Source: Cornus controversa (Eukaryota; Streptophyta; Magnoliopsida; Cornales; Cornaceae). Taken from it: DNA of 64,000 nt. The notes beneath the pieces are model-generated. The model searched no databases and was not told the DNA's origin. It saw only the letters and a list, made by a program, of their open reading frames with translations. Both the position numbers and the translations under genes were made by a program. The DNA is taken from the NCBI GenBank assembly GCA_026545225.1, contig CM048845.1, forward strand, positions 84,161,033 to 84,225,032, given 5' to 3'. Shown here piece after piece: positions 10,560 through 23,062 of this stretch (its first letter is position 1; the number at the start of each line of letters is the position of its first letter).

Positions 10560-13500
10560 TATCTTCTTGGTTTCTAGCTCGTGGGCTAGGGTATTGGTTG
10601 ATTTAGGTGCATCTCATTCATTTATATCTGTCTCATTTGCATTTACTTTGGGTTTGAAGGTATCTTCATTAAATACAATTTTGTTTGTTGATACACCAGT
10701 TGGGGGCAGAGTCACCCTAGGTAGAGTTTGTTGATCATGCGAGATTGAGGTTTCGGGACGTCGATTGGTGTTCAACTTTGTTCTTCTAGACATGGCTAAC
10801 TTTGATGTCATTTTGGGCATGGATTGGTTGTCTACCTTTAGAGCCACTATCGATTGCTATCGTTGGTGGGTGACGGTGTGTACACCGGAGGGGGATCACT
10901 TTTGCTCTGTGGGATACCGAGATGACTTCCACACATCTTTGTTGCATAGTTCTCGTAGCCAGAGTGGAATGAGTTACTTCTTAGTTAGTTTATTAGCTGA
11001 GGAAGGAGATATGAAACGTAAGGAATTTTTTTTGTGGTTTGTGACTTTGAGAATATGTTTTTGAGGGATTTAACGATGTTACCACCGTAACGGGAAGTTA
11101 TATTTACTATCTACCTTGCTCCCGGTACCACACCTATCTCCATGGTACCGTATTGTATGGCACCAACATAATTGATTGAGTTGAAAGGTCAATTGGAGGA
11201 CTTGTTAGACAAGGGATTTGTATGACCTAGTACATCGCCTTGGGTAGTTTCAGTACTATTCGCTAAGAAGAAAGATGGGTCTTTGCGATTGTGTATTGAC
11301 AAACTAAAATTGAATCGAGCAACGATTAAGAACAAGTATCCCTTGCCAAGGATAGATGACTCTTTTGATCAATTAAATAGTTCAAAATGTTTCTCAAAAA
11401 TTGACTTGAGGTTGGGATATTACCAATTAAGGGTAAAGGATGAAGAAATACCAAAAACCATTTTTTGCACTCAGTATAGACATTATGAGTTCCTAGTTAT
11501 GCCATTTGGGTTGACGAATGCATCGGCGAATTTCATGGACTTGATGAATCGGGCCTTCAGTGCTTACTTGGACAGATTTGTTGTAGTATTTGTGGATGAC
11601 ATCCTAGTGTACTCATCATCATCGGAAGAGCATGAGGAACACTTGAGGATGGTGTTACAACTTATGAGGAAACATTGATTGTATGCTAAGTATAAGAAAT
11701 GTGAATTTTGGCTAACAGATATGAAGTTCCTCCGGCATGTGGTGTTGGGAGGAGGAGTCTCTGTGGATACTTCAAAGGTTGAGGCCGTGATGTGTTGGGA
11801 TCGAAGAGCGTGTTTGAGATCTGTAGTTTCTTGGGCTTGGCTGGGTACTATAGACGCTTTGTGACGGATTTCTCACGATTGGCGGCACCTATGACATGAC
11901 TTACTCGGAAGGAGGTAAAGTTTGTGTGGAATGAGACTTGTGAACATGCATTCATGGAGTTGAAGAGTAGATTGACTTTCACTCAAATTTTGATTATTCC
12001 CGAACGTGATTTGGGGTACGTGATCTATTGTGATGCTTCTCTATATAGTTTAGGTTATATTTTGATGCAAACCGATAAGGTAGTGGCATATGGCTCTTGA
12101 CAGTTGAAGACACACGAGCAAAATTACTCAACTCATGATTTGGAGTTAGTGGCGATAATTTTTGCATTAAAAGTGTGGAGGCATTACTTGTATGTGAAAA
12201 AGTTTGAAATGTTATCCAATAACAAGAGTTTGAAGTACATTTTCTCACAAAAGGACTTGAATATGAGGCAACGAATTATGACTTTGATCTACAATACCAT
12301 CCAGGAAAAACTAATATGGTAGTTGATGCCTTGAGTATAAAATTACATGGAACCTTGGCGAGCATTGCAATTCCTAAATGGAAGATATTGGAGGATATCT
12401 CAGAAATGGGGTTGTACTTTAGCGATGATGAAAAAACAGCCACGTTGTTCACACTTATTGCTCAACCAACACTAGTGAGTAGGGTGATTGAGGAACAACG
12501 ACAAGATAATAAGATGAAAATCATTCGTACTCGAATTTCAAGCAACGAAATGGTAGAGGATTGGACTGTTCATTCTGATAGAGGTTTGAGATTTAGAGGG
12601 AAGATGGTTGTACCATTGCCTTGCAGGGGTGACGTACTTAGAGAGATTCATCACTCTAGACTTGTGATACACCCCAGTGGTACATTGAGCAGATACTGAG
12701 ACTTCATGGTGTACCGATTTCTATTGTGAATAATGTACATTGTTCACATTATAGTTCTGGCAGAGTTTTCAGGCAGCTCTTTACACCGACCTTCATTTTA
12801 GTACAACTTTTCATCCTCAGACAGATAGTAAGTCTGAGAGGACTATTCAGATTCTTGAGGATTGCTTCGAGCTTGTGCCTTAGATTTTCATGGTACTTGG
12901 GAAGATTACCTGCCATTGGTAGAATTTTTTTACAATAATAACTATCAAGCTAGCTTCGAAATGGCACCTTTTGAGGCTCTATATGGTAGACCTTCTAGGT
13001 CTCCCGTGTGCTGGACCGAAGTTGGTGAGACAGTGGCCTTGGGACCCGACATAGTCCGGGAGATCACGGAAAAGATCAAGTTGATAAGATAACGGTTGAT
13101 TACAGCTTAAAGTCGTCAAAAGAGCTATGCCGATAAGAGGCTGTGACCTTTGGTATTTGAGGTGGGAGATCATGTTTTCCTAAAGGTCTCGCCACGGAAG
13201 GTTTTGATGCGATTTGGGCATAGTGGCAAGCTATCGCCATGATTCATTGCTCTGTTTGAGATTCTAGAACATGTTGGTGAGTTTGCATACCACTTAACAT
13301 TGTCACCACAAATGTCAAGTGTACACAACGTGTTTCATGTTTCTATATTAAGGAAGTATGAACCGGACCCTTCACCTATACTTGATTGGACGAATCTTGA
13401 GGTGGGTGAAGATGTATCATGTGAGGAAGCACCGGTAGAGATTATGGACTGTAGAAAGCAAGTGTTTTGAGGCAAGACTATTCATTTGGTCAAAGTGCTT

Positions 13501-13584
13501 TGGAGACACCACAGAATCGAGGAGGCTACATGGGAGCGGGAACAAGAAGTTTGCTCAAAGTACCCTAAGTTATTTGCTACTTGA
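10560..13584 (+). pseudogene. Tekay pol (protease, RT, RNase H, integrase), broken
   Basis: Protease: LVDLGASHSF near 10590, where the usual DTGA reads DLGA. RT runs about 11170-11850 with MPFGLTNA and the catalytic FVDDILVYS near 11585. RNase H is about 12010-12330 (YHPGKTNMVVDAL at its end). Integrase keeps part of the zinc-binding region near 12650, then jumps to the second half of the core at about 12690, with FHPQTD..SERTIQ near 12810, so the first catalytic Asp region is deleted. The C-terminus has GRPSRSPVCW and VLWRHHRIEEATWE, ending at a stop at 13582. Multiple stops and shifts lie between these blocks. Confidence 0.85.
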
Positions 13585-13629
13585 AGTACATCTTAATTTC
13601 AATGATGAAATTCCTTGAAGATTGGAAGG
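13585..13629 (+). other. Polypurine tract region before the Tekay 3' LTR
   Basis: GAAGATTGGAAGG at about 13617-13629 is purine-rich and sits directly before the start of LTR similarity, as expected for the plus-strand primer site. Confidence 0.55.
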
Positions 13630-16205
13630 TAGTCGATTTTTCTTTAATTTCATTTATTGTTTTAATAATACTTGAAATGATTATTATGTGTTTTAAATAT
13701 AAAATACATGTTCTGGGAACTTATTTAAAGTTTGAAGAAATTTTCAGAGTGTTTGACAAAAATTGACTTTTTCGGGTCTGGTTGACCTTGGCAAGCGGAT
13801 CTCGGGGCCCAAAAAATTCAAAAGTGTCAAAATGACTCCAAATTTGACGGGTAGGTTAAATAAAAATTTTGACGCGCTACGGAATCGATTTTATGTCAAA
13901 CAGAGTTGTGAAACTCCAAAAATAAGGCTGAGAAGGTTTAGGAAAAAAGTGATGACATTTTTTATGAATAAGTGTAAGTCATCTTGCTATAAATAGCAAA
14001 GTTAGAGATTTTCAATTCATTTCTCCTTCTTCCACCAGCCGTGAGAGAGCTTATATATATATATAATATCATCTTTTTTCTTCTTCATTAAATTAGAAGG
14101 GCTTAAGGTGAGAATTAGAAGAAGCCAAAGAAGAGAAAAATAGTCTATGCATTGAGGGCTCAAGATTGGTTTGACCAAAATTATCTTCGAACAAAGTTAA
14201 CTTTTGATGAGATTTTAGCTTGAAGTTAAGGTAGGGGTGTTCTCTGCATCTTATCATCGATTCCCTAAGAATTAATGTGAATCTATTAGTTAGTATGTTT
14301 ATAATTGCTAGAATATGAGTCTTGCACTTTTAATTGGGTCAATTCATGTTAATTGATGATATTGTTGAATTCGTATGTATTGAATTATGTATACATGTCT
14401 AGGTGTTGTTAATTATGGAGGAATGTTGCTCTATAACATGAATTATAGTGTAGAGATCATGTTGTGTATAATGCATGTTATGTGTTTGATAAGATACATA
14501 AAAATGATAATTTCTTCAAATATTGCATTGTTATATGCATGAAATTATGTGTTTTAACATGTGAATTAAATGGCTTATGATGCAGTTGAATTATGGAATT
14601 ATTGTATTGTTACATGGATGGAATTACATGTGTTAGCATGAAAATTAAGTGGTTTATGAAGCATTTGAATTATGGAATTGTTGTATTATGATATGCATGG
14701 AATTATATGTTTTAACATATAAATTAAGTGTCTTATAATGCACTTCGAATTGTATGTGTTACCATACTTGAAACCTATGTGATTGGTTGTTGATTTTGGG
14801 AGTAGGTCAGAAATGAAAAAAGGTCCCAATCCCCGGAACATAGCCAAGGGGGTTTTGTCTAGACCCTCGGGTTAGTAGCCCTTGAAGTAGAATATTTGAA
14901 TTTTGTCTAGACCCTCGAGTTTTAACCCGTGAAGTAGAATATTTGAGAAAATTACTCAAAAAGATTTTAACCTGTGACCTATGACTACTCCCACCCGTAT
15001 ATGATTTCAAAACTTACGTGACTTGGTGTTTAAGTCTTGTTGTTGCATTGTGATATTCATGTTGGTATTTATGTGGCCTTCAACTTTATATGAGTATTGT
15101 TGATCATGTATTCCATTAAGTGCTGAGTTGAGATTTCCTTGAGCATGTACATTCTCGTATGCCATGTAGCGTGTAGGAATGCCATATTAATATCTCATAA
15201 GCATTAGGAGTATGTCGTGTAGTTTAAAGATGTCATGTTTGCATTTATGTAGGTCGCATCGAGTCGATTCACAAGTTGATTTGGGTATCTCTACTGGGCA
15301 TAGTTGTATGCTCACTCCCCTCTCCAATCATTTTTACAGATAAGACACCGATCGTCAATGAAGCTTGAGGTGCTCGAACTATGAAAATCTACATTTCATC
15401 ACTATCATTTATTTTTTGCTTTCACATGACATGTTTAGGCAGCTATCAAACTTGAAATTTGTATTTAAGTATTACATTTGAATACATGTACGGATTGTGG
15501 ACTATTCGCATGAAATGAACATATATATGACCATTTATTTTTTTAAGAAAAGTATGAGGAATGTTTGGATGAATGTATGATCTTGATTAATTGAATGATT
15601 TGAAGTAGGATTATGATGACATATCATTTGAATGATGATTTAAATGTTGTCAGATGAGTTTTGTGTTTTTGTAAATGGTTGTGTATAAGTATAAGTGTAA
15701 ATTTTGGACAAAAAATGCTAAAAAATGGGTTTCCAGGTGGAAATAGTTGACTGTTCTATTTGGATAAATCGACTATTTTCAGTAAAGTATTTTTGAGCTT
15801 TCTAAAGTGACAAAACAGTGGACTGCTCCTTTGGATAAGTCAACTGCTATAGATTTTTTTCAAATATGAGAAAACAGTCGACTGCTTATTTGGATAAATC
15901 AACTGTTATAGATTTTCAAATATATGGAGCAATCGACTGCTCATTTAGATAAGTTGACTGTTTTCAGCAGAATATTTTTGAGTTTTTTAGAGCAACAAAA
16001 TAATCGACTGCTTCTTTAGATAAGTCAACTGCTAGAGATTTTAAATTATTTTTAAATAAACATAAATTTGTCGTCCCAAACCTGATTTAAGTGATTCTTT
16101 TTTTAAAATTGAGTATTTTGAACCCTCTTTCCAATGGTTTTAGTTTAATATTTTAATACTGAATATAAAAGGAGTTATTTGTCTGTACTTGTGTAATAAG
16201 ATCCA
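13630..16205 (+). repeat. 3' LTR of the Tekay element (about 2.58 kb, 3' end missing)
   Basis: Direct repeat of 7598-9069 with an extra segment at about 14195-15475. That segment contains three imperfect units of about 80 bp (14520-14750, sharing TTGAATTATGGAATT) and two of about 51 bp (14850-14945, sharing TTTTGTCTAGACCCTCG). The TATA box is at 13987-13996. AGTCGACT-like palindromes, partly decayed, lie at 15740-16035. It stops at AATAAGATCC, about 180 bp short of the expected end. Confidence 0.8.
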
Positions 16206-18731
16206 CTACATCAAGACCCCTAAAATTGCTTCATATGGACCTTTTCGGTCCGGATAGAATAACTAGTTTATGAGAAAAACTTTATGCATTTGTAATTGTG
16301 GATGATTTCACTAGGCTTACTTACATATTAATTCTTGCTCATAAGAATGAGTCACACGTCATTTTCTCTAAGTTTTGTAGAAAAGTCCAAAATGAAAAAG
16401 AATACAAGATTAAGAGCATTATAAGTGATAGAGGTAGAGAATTTGATAACCGAGACATTAAAAAATTTTGTGATGATAATGGTTATGATCATAATTTTTC
16501 CACTCTTAGAACTCCTCAACAAAATTGGGTAGTTGAAAGGAAAAATAGATCCCTCCAAAAGATGGCTAGAACAATGCTCAATGAATATAAGTTGCCTAGA
16601 TACTTTTGGGTCGAAGCCGTTAGCACTTCTTGCTATGTTATAAATAGAGTCATCATTAAAAAAAAGCTTGATAAGACCCTCTATGAGCTTTAGAATGGTC
16701 ATAAGCCAAATATAGGGTACTTCAAAGTTTTTGGGTGCAAATGTTTTGTGTTGAATGACAAGGACAACTTAGGAAAATTTGATGCTAAATTCGATAAAGG
16801 TGTTTTCCTATGATACCCATCCAAAAGTAAATCTTATAGAATTTTCAACAAAAGAGCATTAGTGGTTGAAGAATCAATACATGTAGTATTAGATGAATCT
16901 CCTACACCCACCCATAGGCAAGATTTGGATGATGAAGTGATTGAACTTGAAAAGAATGTTGATGGACTTACGCTAGTAGAAAAACCAAATGAGTCCACCA
17001 TTGACGAGTCACAAGAAAATGCTTCTAAGGAGGAATACACTCAAAATAACATACATGACTCTCTTCCAAAAAGTCAAATAATCATTCCTTGTCATCCACT
17101 TGACCAAGTTATAGGTGATCCTTCGAAAAGAGTTAGTACTAGATCATTTCTTAGAGATATGTGTGATCATTTGGCCTTGTGTCTCAAATAGAGCCAAAGA
17201 ATATCCATGAGGCCGAAATTGATGAGTCATGGATTTTAGTTATGCGAGAAGAACTAAACCAATTTGAAAGGAATCAAGTTTGAAATTTAGTTCCTAAACC
17301 CAAAGATCAAACCGTCATAGGAACCAAATGGATTTATAGGAATAAAAAAGATGAGTCGGGAGTTATAATTAGAAATAAGATTAGATTAGTCACCCAAGGT
17401 TTCAACCAAGAAGAAGAGATTGATTATGAGGAAGCCTTTGCCCCCGTTGCTAAATTAGAAGCAATTAGGATGTTACTTGTATATACATCTCATAAAAACT
17501 TCAAGTTATATCAAATGGATGAAAAAAGTGCATTCTTGAAGGGCTTTATAGAAGAGGAATTCTATGTAGAACAACCACCAGGCTTTGAGAGTCATGATCT
17601 TCCAAACCATGTCTTTAAATTGTCTAAAGCTTTATATGGTTTGAAACAAACTCCTAGAGCATGGTATAAAAAATTGAGTGATTTTCTTCTAGAAAATGAT
17701 TTTATTAGAGGAAAAATAGACAACACTCTTTTTACAAAAATCATTGATAAGAATTTGTTGATTATTCAAATTTACGTTGATGACATCATTTTTAGGTCAA
17801 CAAATGAGAAGTTATGCAAAGAATTTGCCTCAAGCATGCAAAACGAATTTGAAATTAGTATGATGGGTGAACTTAACTTCTTTCTAAGATTACAAATCAA
17901 ACAATCATTCGATGGTATATTTATTTGTCAATCTAAATATTTTAAAGATTTGCTAAAGAAATTTGGCTTGGAGGACGCCAAACATGCAAAAACTCCTATG
18001 AGTAATGCCTTTAAACTTGATAAAGATGAAAAAGGGAAAGATGTTAATATCAAGAAATATAGAGGAATGATTGGAAGTCTTTTGTACTTAACGGCAAGTA
18101 GATCAGACATTATGTTTAGTGTTTGCTTATGTGCAAGATTTCAATCATGTCCCAAAGAATCCTATTTAAGTGTCGTTAAACAAATCTTCAAATATTTGAG
18201 TGGTACTATTGATTTGGGACTTTGGTTTTCTAGGAATATATCATTTGACCTCATAAGTTATTTGGATGCCGACTTTGCTGATGCAAAGTGGATAGAAAAA
18301 GCACAAGTGGCACTTGTCACTTCCTAGGACACTCCTTAGTATCATGGTCAAGCAAGAAATAAAATTTCGTAGCTTTGTCAACGGCGAAAGCCGAATACGT
18401 GGCAGCCGGTAGTTGTTGTGCACAAACACTCTATATCAAACAATAACTTCAGAATTTTGAATTTACATTTGATCACACACCCATTAGATGTGATAATACA
18501 AGTGTTATATGTATTTCTAAAAATCCAATACAACACTCAAGAACAAAGCACATTGAGATTAAACATCATTTTTTGAGAGATCATGTGTCTAAAGGAGATA
18601 TTGAACTTATATTTGTAAATACCGAAAAATAATTAGCCGATATTCTCACTAAACCTCTTCAAAAAGATCGATTTTGCATAATTAAAAGAGAAATTGGTGT
18701 GATTAGTGCTTGTGAGGTGAAAAGTTCATGA
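16206..18731 (+). pseudogene. Sirevirus pol (integrase core, RT, RNase H), broken
   Basis: The integrase core is at about 16206-16700 with all three catalytic positions visible: Asp in VIVDDFTR, Asp in ISDRGREF and Glu in VVERKNRS. The stop after LYEL at 16693 and others break the frame. RT is about 17290-18100, with the longest open piece at 17470-18327 (from MLLVYTSHK) and catalytic IYVDDIIF near 17772. RNase H follows with a frame shift near 18310. LSTAKAEYVAAG near 18375 and LADILTKPLQKDRF near 18635 mark its end. The stop is at 18729-18731. Confidence 0.9.
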
Positions 18732-19154
18732 TTTTTGCAATAGGCCCATTTTTGACAGCATAAGTCGACTTATGCCATTTCACCAGTCGACTGATAAAGG
18801 CTTAGCGACTGTTTTGTTTAAAATAGTTGACTTATTCATCTTCATAAGTTGACTGATTAATGGAAAAGCCTAAATAACTGTCTCATCCGAAACAGTCGAC
18901 TTATTTATCTCCATAAGTCGACTGATCAGTTAATTAGAGTGACGCTTCACACAATAAGGTGACTTATCATTTTTCATAAGTCGACTAATGCGTGCGTATA
19001 TATATATATACACACATCGTCCCTCATCAGTCGATCCATTAGTTAAATCTCTCAATCTTCTTCGTGACGCTTCGTTCCAGACTTTCCTTTCTGAACCATC
19101 TTTTTCTTCTCTCATCGAAACTCACCCACCCTCTCATTCCTTCCATCATCCACC
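18732..19154 (+). repeat. Palindrome-rich spacer between Sirevirus pol and ORF3
   Basis: Five exact AGTCGACT palindromes plus decayed copies lie in 18758-18990. The first is embedded in a perfect 18-bp palindrome, GCATAAGTCGACTTATGC (18758-18775). Repeated palindromic motifs in non-coding regions are a known Sirevirus trait. Confidence 0.75.
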
Positions 19155-20375
19155 ATGCCTCCAAAAACCCTAGGAGGGATACCCTTTCCCGATAGAAATG
19201 TCAGCTCTGATGAAGAGCACGGTGAATGGCGCTAAAAACGCCGGAATGAAGGAGAACCGTCTCGTCCCTTGGAGCCCCCAACTCAATCGATTCTTCCTTC
19301 TGTCTTCAAGAACGACATCTACCAAATGCGCTACAATAACAAGTTCGCCAATCGCATTATAGAGAAAGGTAAGGTCATCTCACCGATTACTTGCGCAGAT
19401 TTATAATTAAACACTTTCAACTATTTTCATGCAATTGGTTGGGAAAATTTTGTCACGTTGGACAAAATTCAATACCCCCGGTTGGTTCGCATTTTTTATG
19501 CACACTTGGAAGAAGAAGAGAGAAACGAAAATACTATTCTCTCTTTTGTTAAAAGGAAGAAAATCTGTTTGACTACCAAAAAATTGTGAACAATTTTCCA
19601 TATTCCAGAGGGAGATTTCCAACATTATTACACCTATGATTGGGCTACTGTTCAACACTTCAATCCTATAGAGGCCCTTCAACAAATGTGTAATCACCCT
19701 TCCATCTCTGTTGCAAATAGAATCCAAGCGAGCATGCTCACACTTGAAGCCCGTATTCTTCATACCATTATCGGGCATGACATTTTACCAAAATTAGGGA
19801 GTCGTTCCGATGTAAGTTACATGGAGACGTTCGTCATTTGGTGTCTTCTCAATGGGAAGAAACTTGATCTTGCACATCTTATCCTCTATCACATGAAAGA
19901 GTGCGTTTCTAGGCCCCAGTCTCAACTGTTTTATGCTCTTCCTCTCACTAGGATATTTGAATACTTTGGGGTGAATCTTACAAGTGAGGGCATTAAGAGA
20001 CCAGTCGCAAGGACAGACTGTCTTAACGACTCTACTCTAAAAAAGATACACTTTATAATGCATCCAAATGGGACTTGGTACAAGCCCGTTGGAGAGTTTG
20101 CTGTTGAGGAAGACGATGAGGCTAAACATGAAGAGCAAGAGGAAGGTGACACTTCACCTATGATGGCATAGATTATCTTTTGCCTGGATGCTCACATGGT
20201 AATTGCTCAAAGGAATTAAGAGAAAATTGAAGCCTTGTGGGCTGATTTTGAGCAATATCGGGATGACTCTAAAGAGGAGTCTACATCATCGGGGACTAGA
20301 CTCACAGCTATTCATGAGGATTTGAAGGATGTTCGTCACTTCTTCAATATTCCTCCCTGGCCATTGGATATATGA
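19155..20375 (+). pseudogene. Sirevirus envelope-like ORF3, broken
   Basis: Third ORF downstream of pol, in one reading frame from ATG 19155 (MPPKTLGGIPFPDRN) to TGA 20373, about 400 codons interrupted by five stops. The open part 19686-20171 contains LEARILHTIIGHDILPK and MHPNGTWYKP. The last part (LWADFEQYRDDSKEES) looks helical. Plant proteins of this kind are labelled envelope-like or putative plant transposon protein, and their function is unproven. I see no clear transmembrane segment. The name rests on position and resemblance, not proven function. Confidence 0.65.
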
Positions 20376-21555
20376 GATGACGGGATGATTTCTTTTTGAT
20401 GAAGACAAAGAGGGAGAAGACTTATTGATTGATGTGTAGCCCTTTTGCCCTCATTTAGAACTTATAATTTATTTCTTATTTTTCTATGTATTGGATATGT
20501 TTTGGATATTATATTTTTGGGATGATGATTATCTATATATTGGATATTTTGAGATGATGATCCAATGAACCTTTTGTGCTCTAAATTTCTTTTTAAATGG
20601 TTATTTTCCTTGAGACTCCAATAGTATGATACATTGTGCCTCTTTTCTTTGTGATTGAATCTTTTATCCTTGTATCATGATTATGGAAAGCATGTCAACA
20701 TTTGATGCAGAAGGATCCGAGTCAGAAGGTGCTGAGCTGTCAGATGACACATTGATGGAGCTGAGATACCTTGAGTTGGCAGATCAACGCAAAGATGGCA
20801 GGAAGCCACGATATTGTCCCTAATTGGGGCAATTTTGGGCGCATTTCGGTATTTTGACCATAACTTTGGTTACGGGTATCAGAATCGCCTTTATGACCCC
20901 AATTCGGAAAGCTCTCTTTGGCGCGCACGTCATGGGCACCAAGCAAAGCTAGGTGCATATTTTTTTGAGCCCAAAATCTGTTGTTTTCCCTTTCGAATCC
21001 TCATTTTTAGTTTTTCTTTTCTTTTATAGTAATATTTTCTTTTGTCGTTTTAACATTGATTCTGAACTCGATTTGGGCCAGATTTTTTGCAGCTTAATTA
21101 TTTTATTTCGTATTTCATTTTGGCATGATTATTGGGATTTTGCTATTTTTGGTAAGATTCCGATATTTACGATTTTTTTTAGCTATATAGCCCGGTTTGT
21201 GGGCTGAATGGAGGTCAACTTTGATTTTGAATATTAAATAGAATATCAGAGGCTTTTCTCTGAGTTTTTGGGCGATTCTCTTGCATTATTTTTGTATATT
21301 TCTGTTGTCATTAGCCTACAGAATAATCACTATTCTGTCCGGCGTCAGCATTGAATCTTGCATATGTTACAAATGCTTGCGATTTTTATTTGAATTATTT
21401 TTCAAAAGCATGATTATGTTGAAATGTGTCTCATTTATCAATCTTATGGAATATTGTGTTCATATTGTACATAATGATAGGGGGAGTATCTTTGAATGCA
21501 CTCTATACTTTATTTAAACACATCAATGTTTTGTCATCATAAAAAAGGGAGAGAT
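20376..21555 (+). other. Sirevirus 3' untranslated region and polypurine tract
   Basis: A long non-coding T-rich stretch between ORF3 and the 3' LTR. It ends in the polypurine tract AAAAAAGGGAGAGA (21541-21554). Short ORFs in it (for example 20814-21517) resemble no family I know. Confidence 0.6.
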
Positions 21556-22966
21556 TGTTAACCCAAAGGTGTTAACCAAAGGATAATTTTGTAGTTTTGA
21601 TGATAACAAATCATTAATGGTGTTAGGTTCTAACATTTTCATTGAAATGATTGCTTAGAACAATAATCTATTCAAGATAACATTCACAATGAGAATAAAT
21701 CATTGAAGATGATATGATCAAAAGAATTCATTCCATTGAAAAGAAGTTGGCACATCAAGTTTGAAGAATCATACCAATCAAAGAAGAATTGGGGTAGTTA
21801 GGAAATGGTGAGAGCTTAAGTAATTTTGTAAAGCTTTATTTGAATATCTTGCTTGAAGCTAAATTTCTCAAAAGAAGTTTTTAAGACCATGTGTACATCA
21901 TTCTTACATTTCATATTGGTCCTTAGCCTTTTGAGAATAGGATTTGATCACATTGAATCACATATTTGAAGTCCTTGATGGTTTAGGTTTTGTTTGGATG
22001 TCAAAACTCTATTTTTCAATGTTGAGCATATATCAGTCGACTTATACAATCCTATCAGTTGACTAATATAGACTGTGAGTTTTTGGCATTCCCAGAGGGA
22101 CAGATCAGTCGACTTATAAAAATGCATCAGTCGACTTATATCTTGAAATAATTTTTTAAGAAAGTTTTCCTCAATCGACTAAGTATCGTCTAACTTAGAC
22201 ATAACTTTTTAGCCATTTCTAGAGGGGCAAATTAATCGACTTATATTGTTTTAAAACTCATTTTTGTCTTGAAAAGACTCATCAGTCGATTACTCCTAAA
22301 TGACCAGTCGACTTATCAGTCAACTAACATTACGGGAACAGATCTGAACGGCTAGTTGACTGCATTTAATATTGCCCAACCACCTCCAATAGCCATATTT
22401 TTGAAATAGACACTATATATGAGTCTTGATCTGTATTTATGAGGAAGAGACACCAAACATACACTTATTGATCATCATTTGCTCATCCCATCCTCTTAAA
22501 ACAAAGATTTGAGATTCATTTATTGCTATAGTTGTGAGCTAAAATTGAGCATTTATCTTTGAGAGATATCATTTATTGTACTCTAATCTTCTTCTCATTT
22601 ATTGTAAAGGGTTGGTTTAAACCCTAGAAGATTAGGTGAAGGACTTCACTTAACAAGAGAAGGAAGAAACTTATAATCTTCATTGTAAAGGTTTGCTATC
22701 CACCCGAAAGGAGAAGCCTTAGTGGATTTGGGAAATTTTCAAGAGGAATCTTGAGTTGTGGAATAGGGGATTCTGAATCACGCTACATCTTGCATCATTT
22801 GTGTTTGAATCTCTCTAACTCTCTCTCTTAATTTTTGTGCATCAATTTTATTTTCCTCAACTCACTTTTGCTTTATTCAGATTTGTTCTTACACTTTAAA
22901 TTAGTGAAAAATTGTCATAGTTTGCCATTGACCCTATTCACCCCCCTTTAGGGTCAATTCTTGGGT

Positions 22967-22970
<4 letters not shown>
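21556..22970 (+). repeat. Complete 3' LTR of the Sirevirus (1415 bp)
   Basis: Bounded by inverted ends TGTTAACCC and GGGTAACA and preceded directly by a polypurine tract. Contains at least four exact AGTCGACT palindromes in 22030-22310. The right flank is a (TA)n run, so no target duplication can be read. Confidence 0.88.

Positions 22971-23001
<31 letters not shown>
22971..23001. repeat. (TA)n microsatellite
   Basis: Uninterrupted TA dinucleotides directly after the Sirevirus LTR end. They may include the target-site duplication. Confidence 0.9.
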
Positions 23002-23007
<6 letters not shown>

Positions 23008-23062
23008 TATGCAAATAATAAAAGAAGAAAAATATGACAGCTCAGCTAAAGTTTAATTCATC

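Larger units (their letters stand above)
7598..16205 (+). mobile_element. Ty3-type retrotransposon, Tekay/Del chromovirus, degenerate
   Basis: Order is LTR, primer-binding site, gag, protease, RT, RNase H, integrase, chromodomain-like end, LTR. Integrase after RNase H is diagnostic of Ty3 elements, and the VKVLWRHH..EEATWE tail is typical of the Tekay clade. Every domain carries stops or frame changes, so the copy is dead. The LTRs are clearly diverged, so the insertion is old. The left end interrupts the 3' LTR of the copia-like relic. The right end is lost where the LTR meets Sirevirus integrase sequence at about 16206. Confidence 0.85.
16206..22970 (+). mobile_element. Sirevirus (Ty1/copia) retrotransposon, 5'-truncated
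   Basis: Begins inside integrase (HMDLFGP near 16228) and continues through RT, RNase H, an envelope-like third ORF, a long 3' untranslated part and a complete 3' LTR. A 5' LTR, gag, protease and the integrase zinc region are absent. Sirevirus assignment rests on the extra ORF after RNase H, the repeated palindromes before the polypurine tract and the protein style. Stops in every ORF show it is inactive. Confidence 0.85.

Noticed and set aside
20740-21517. Several short ORFs between the Sirevirus ORF3 and its 3' LTR
   Set aside because: T-rich untranslated sequence, hydrophobic by composition, and no family recognised.
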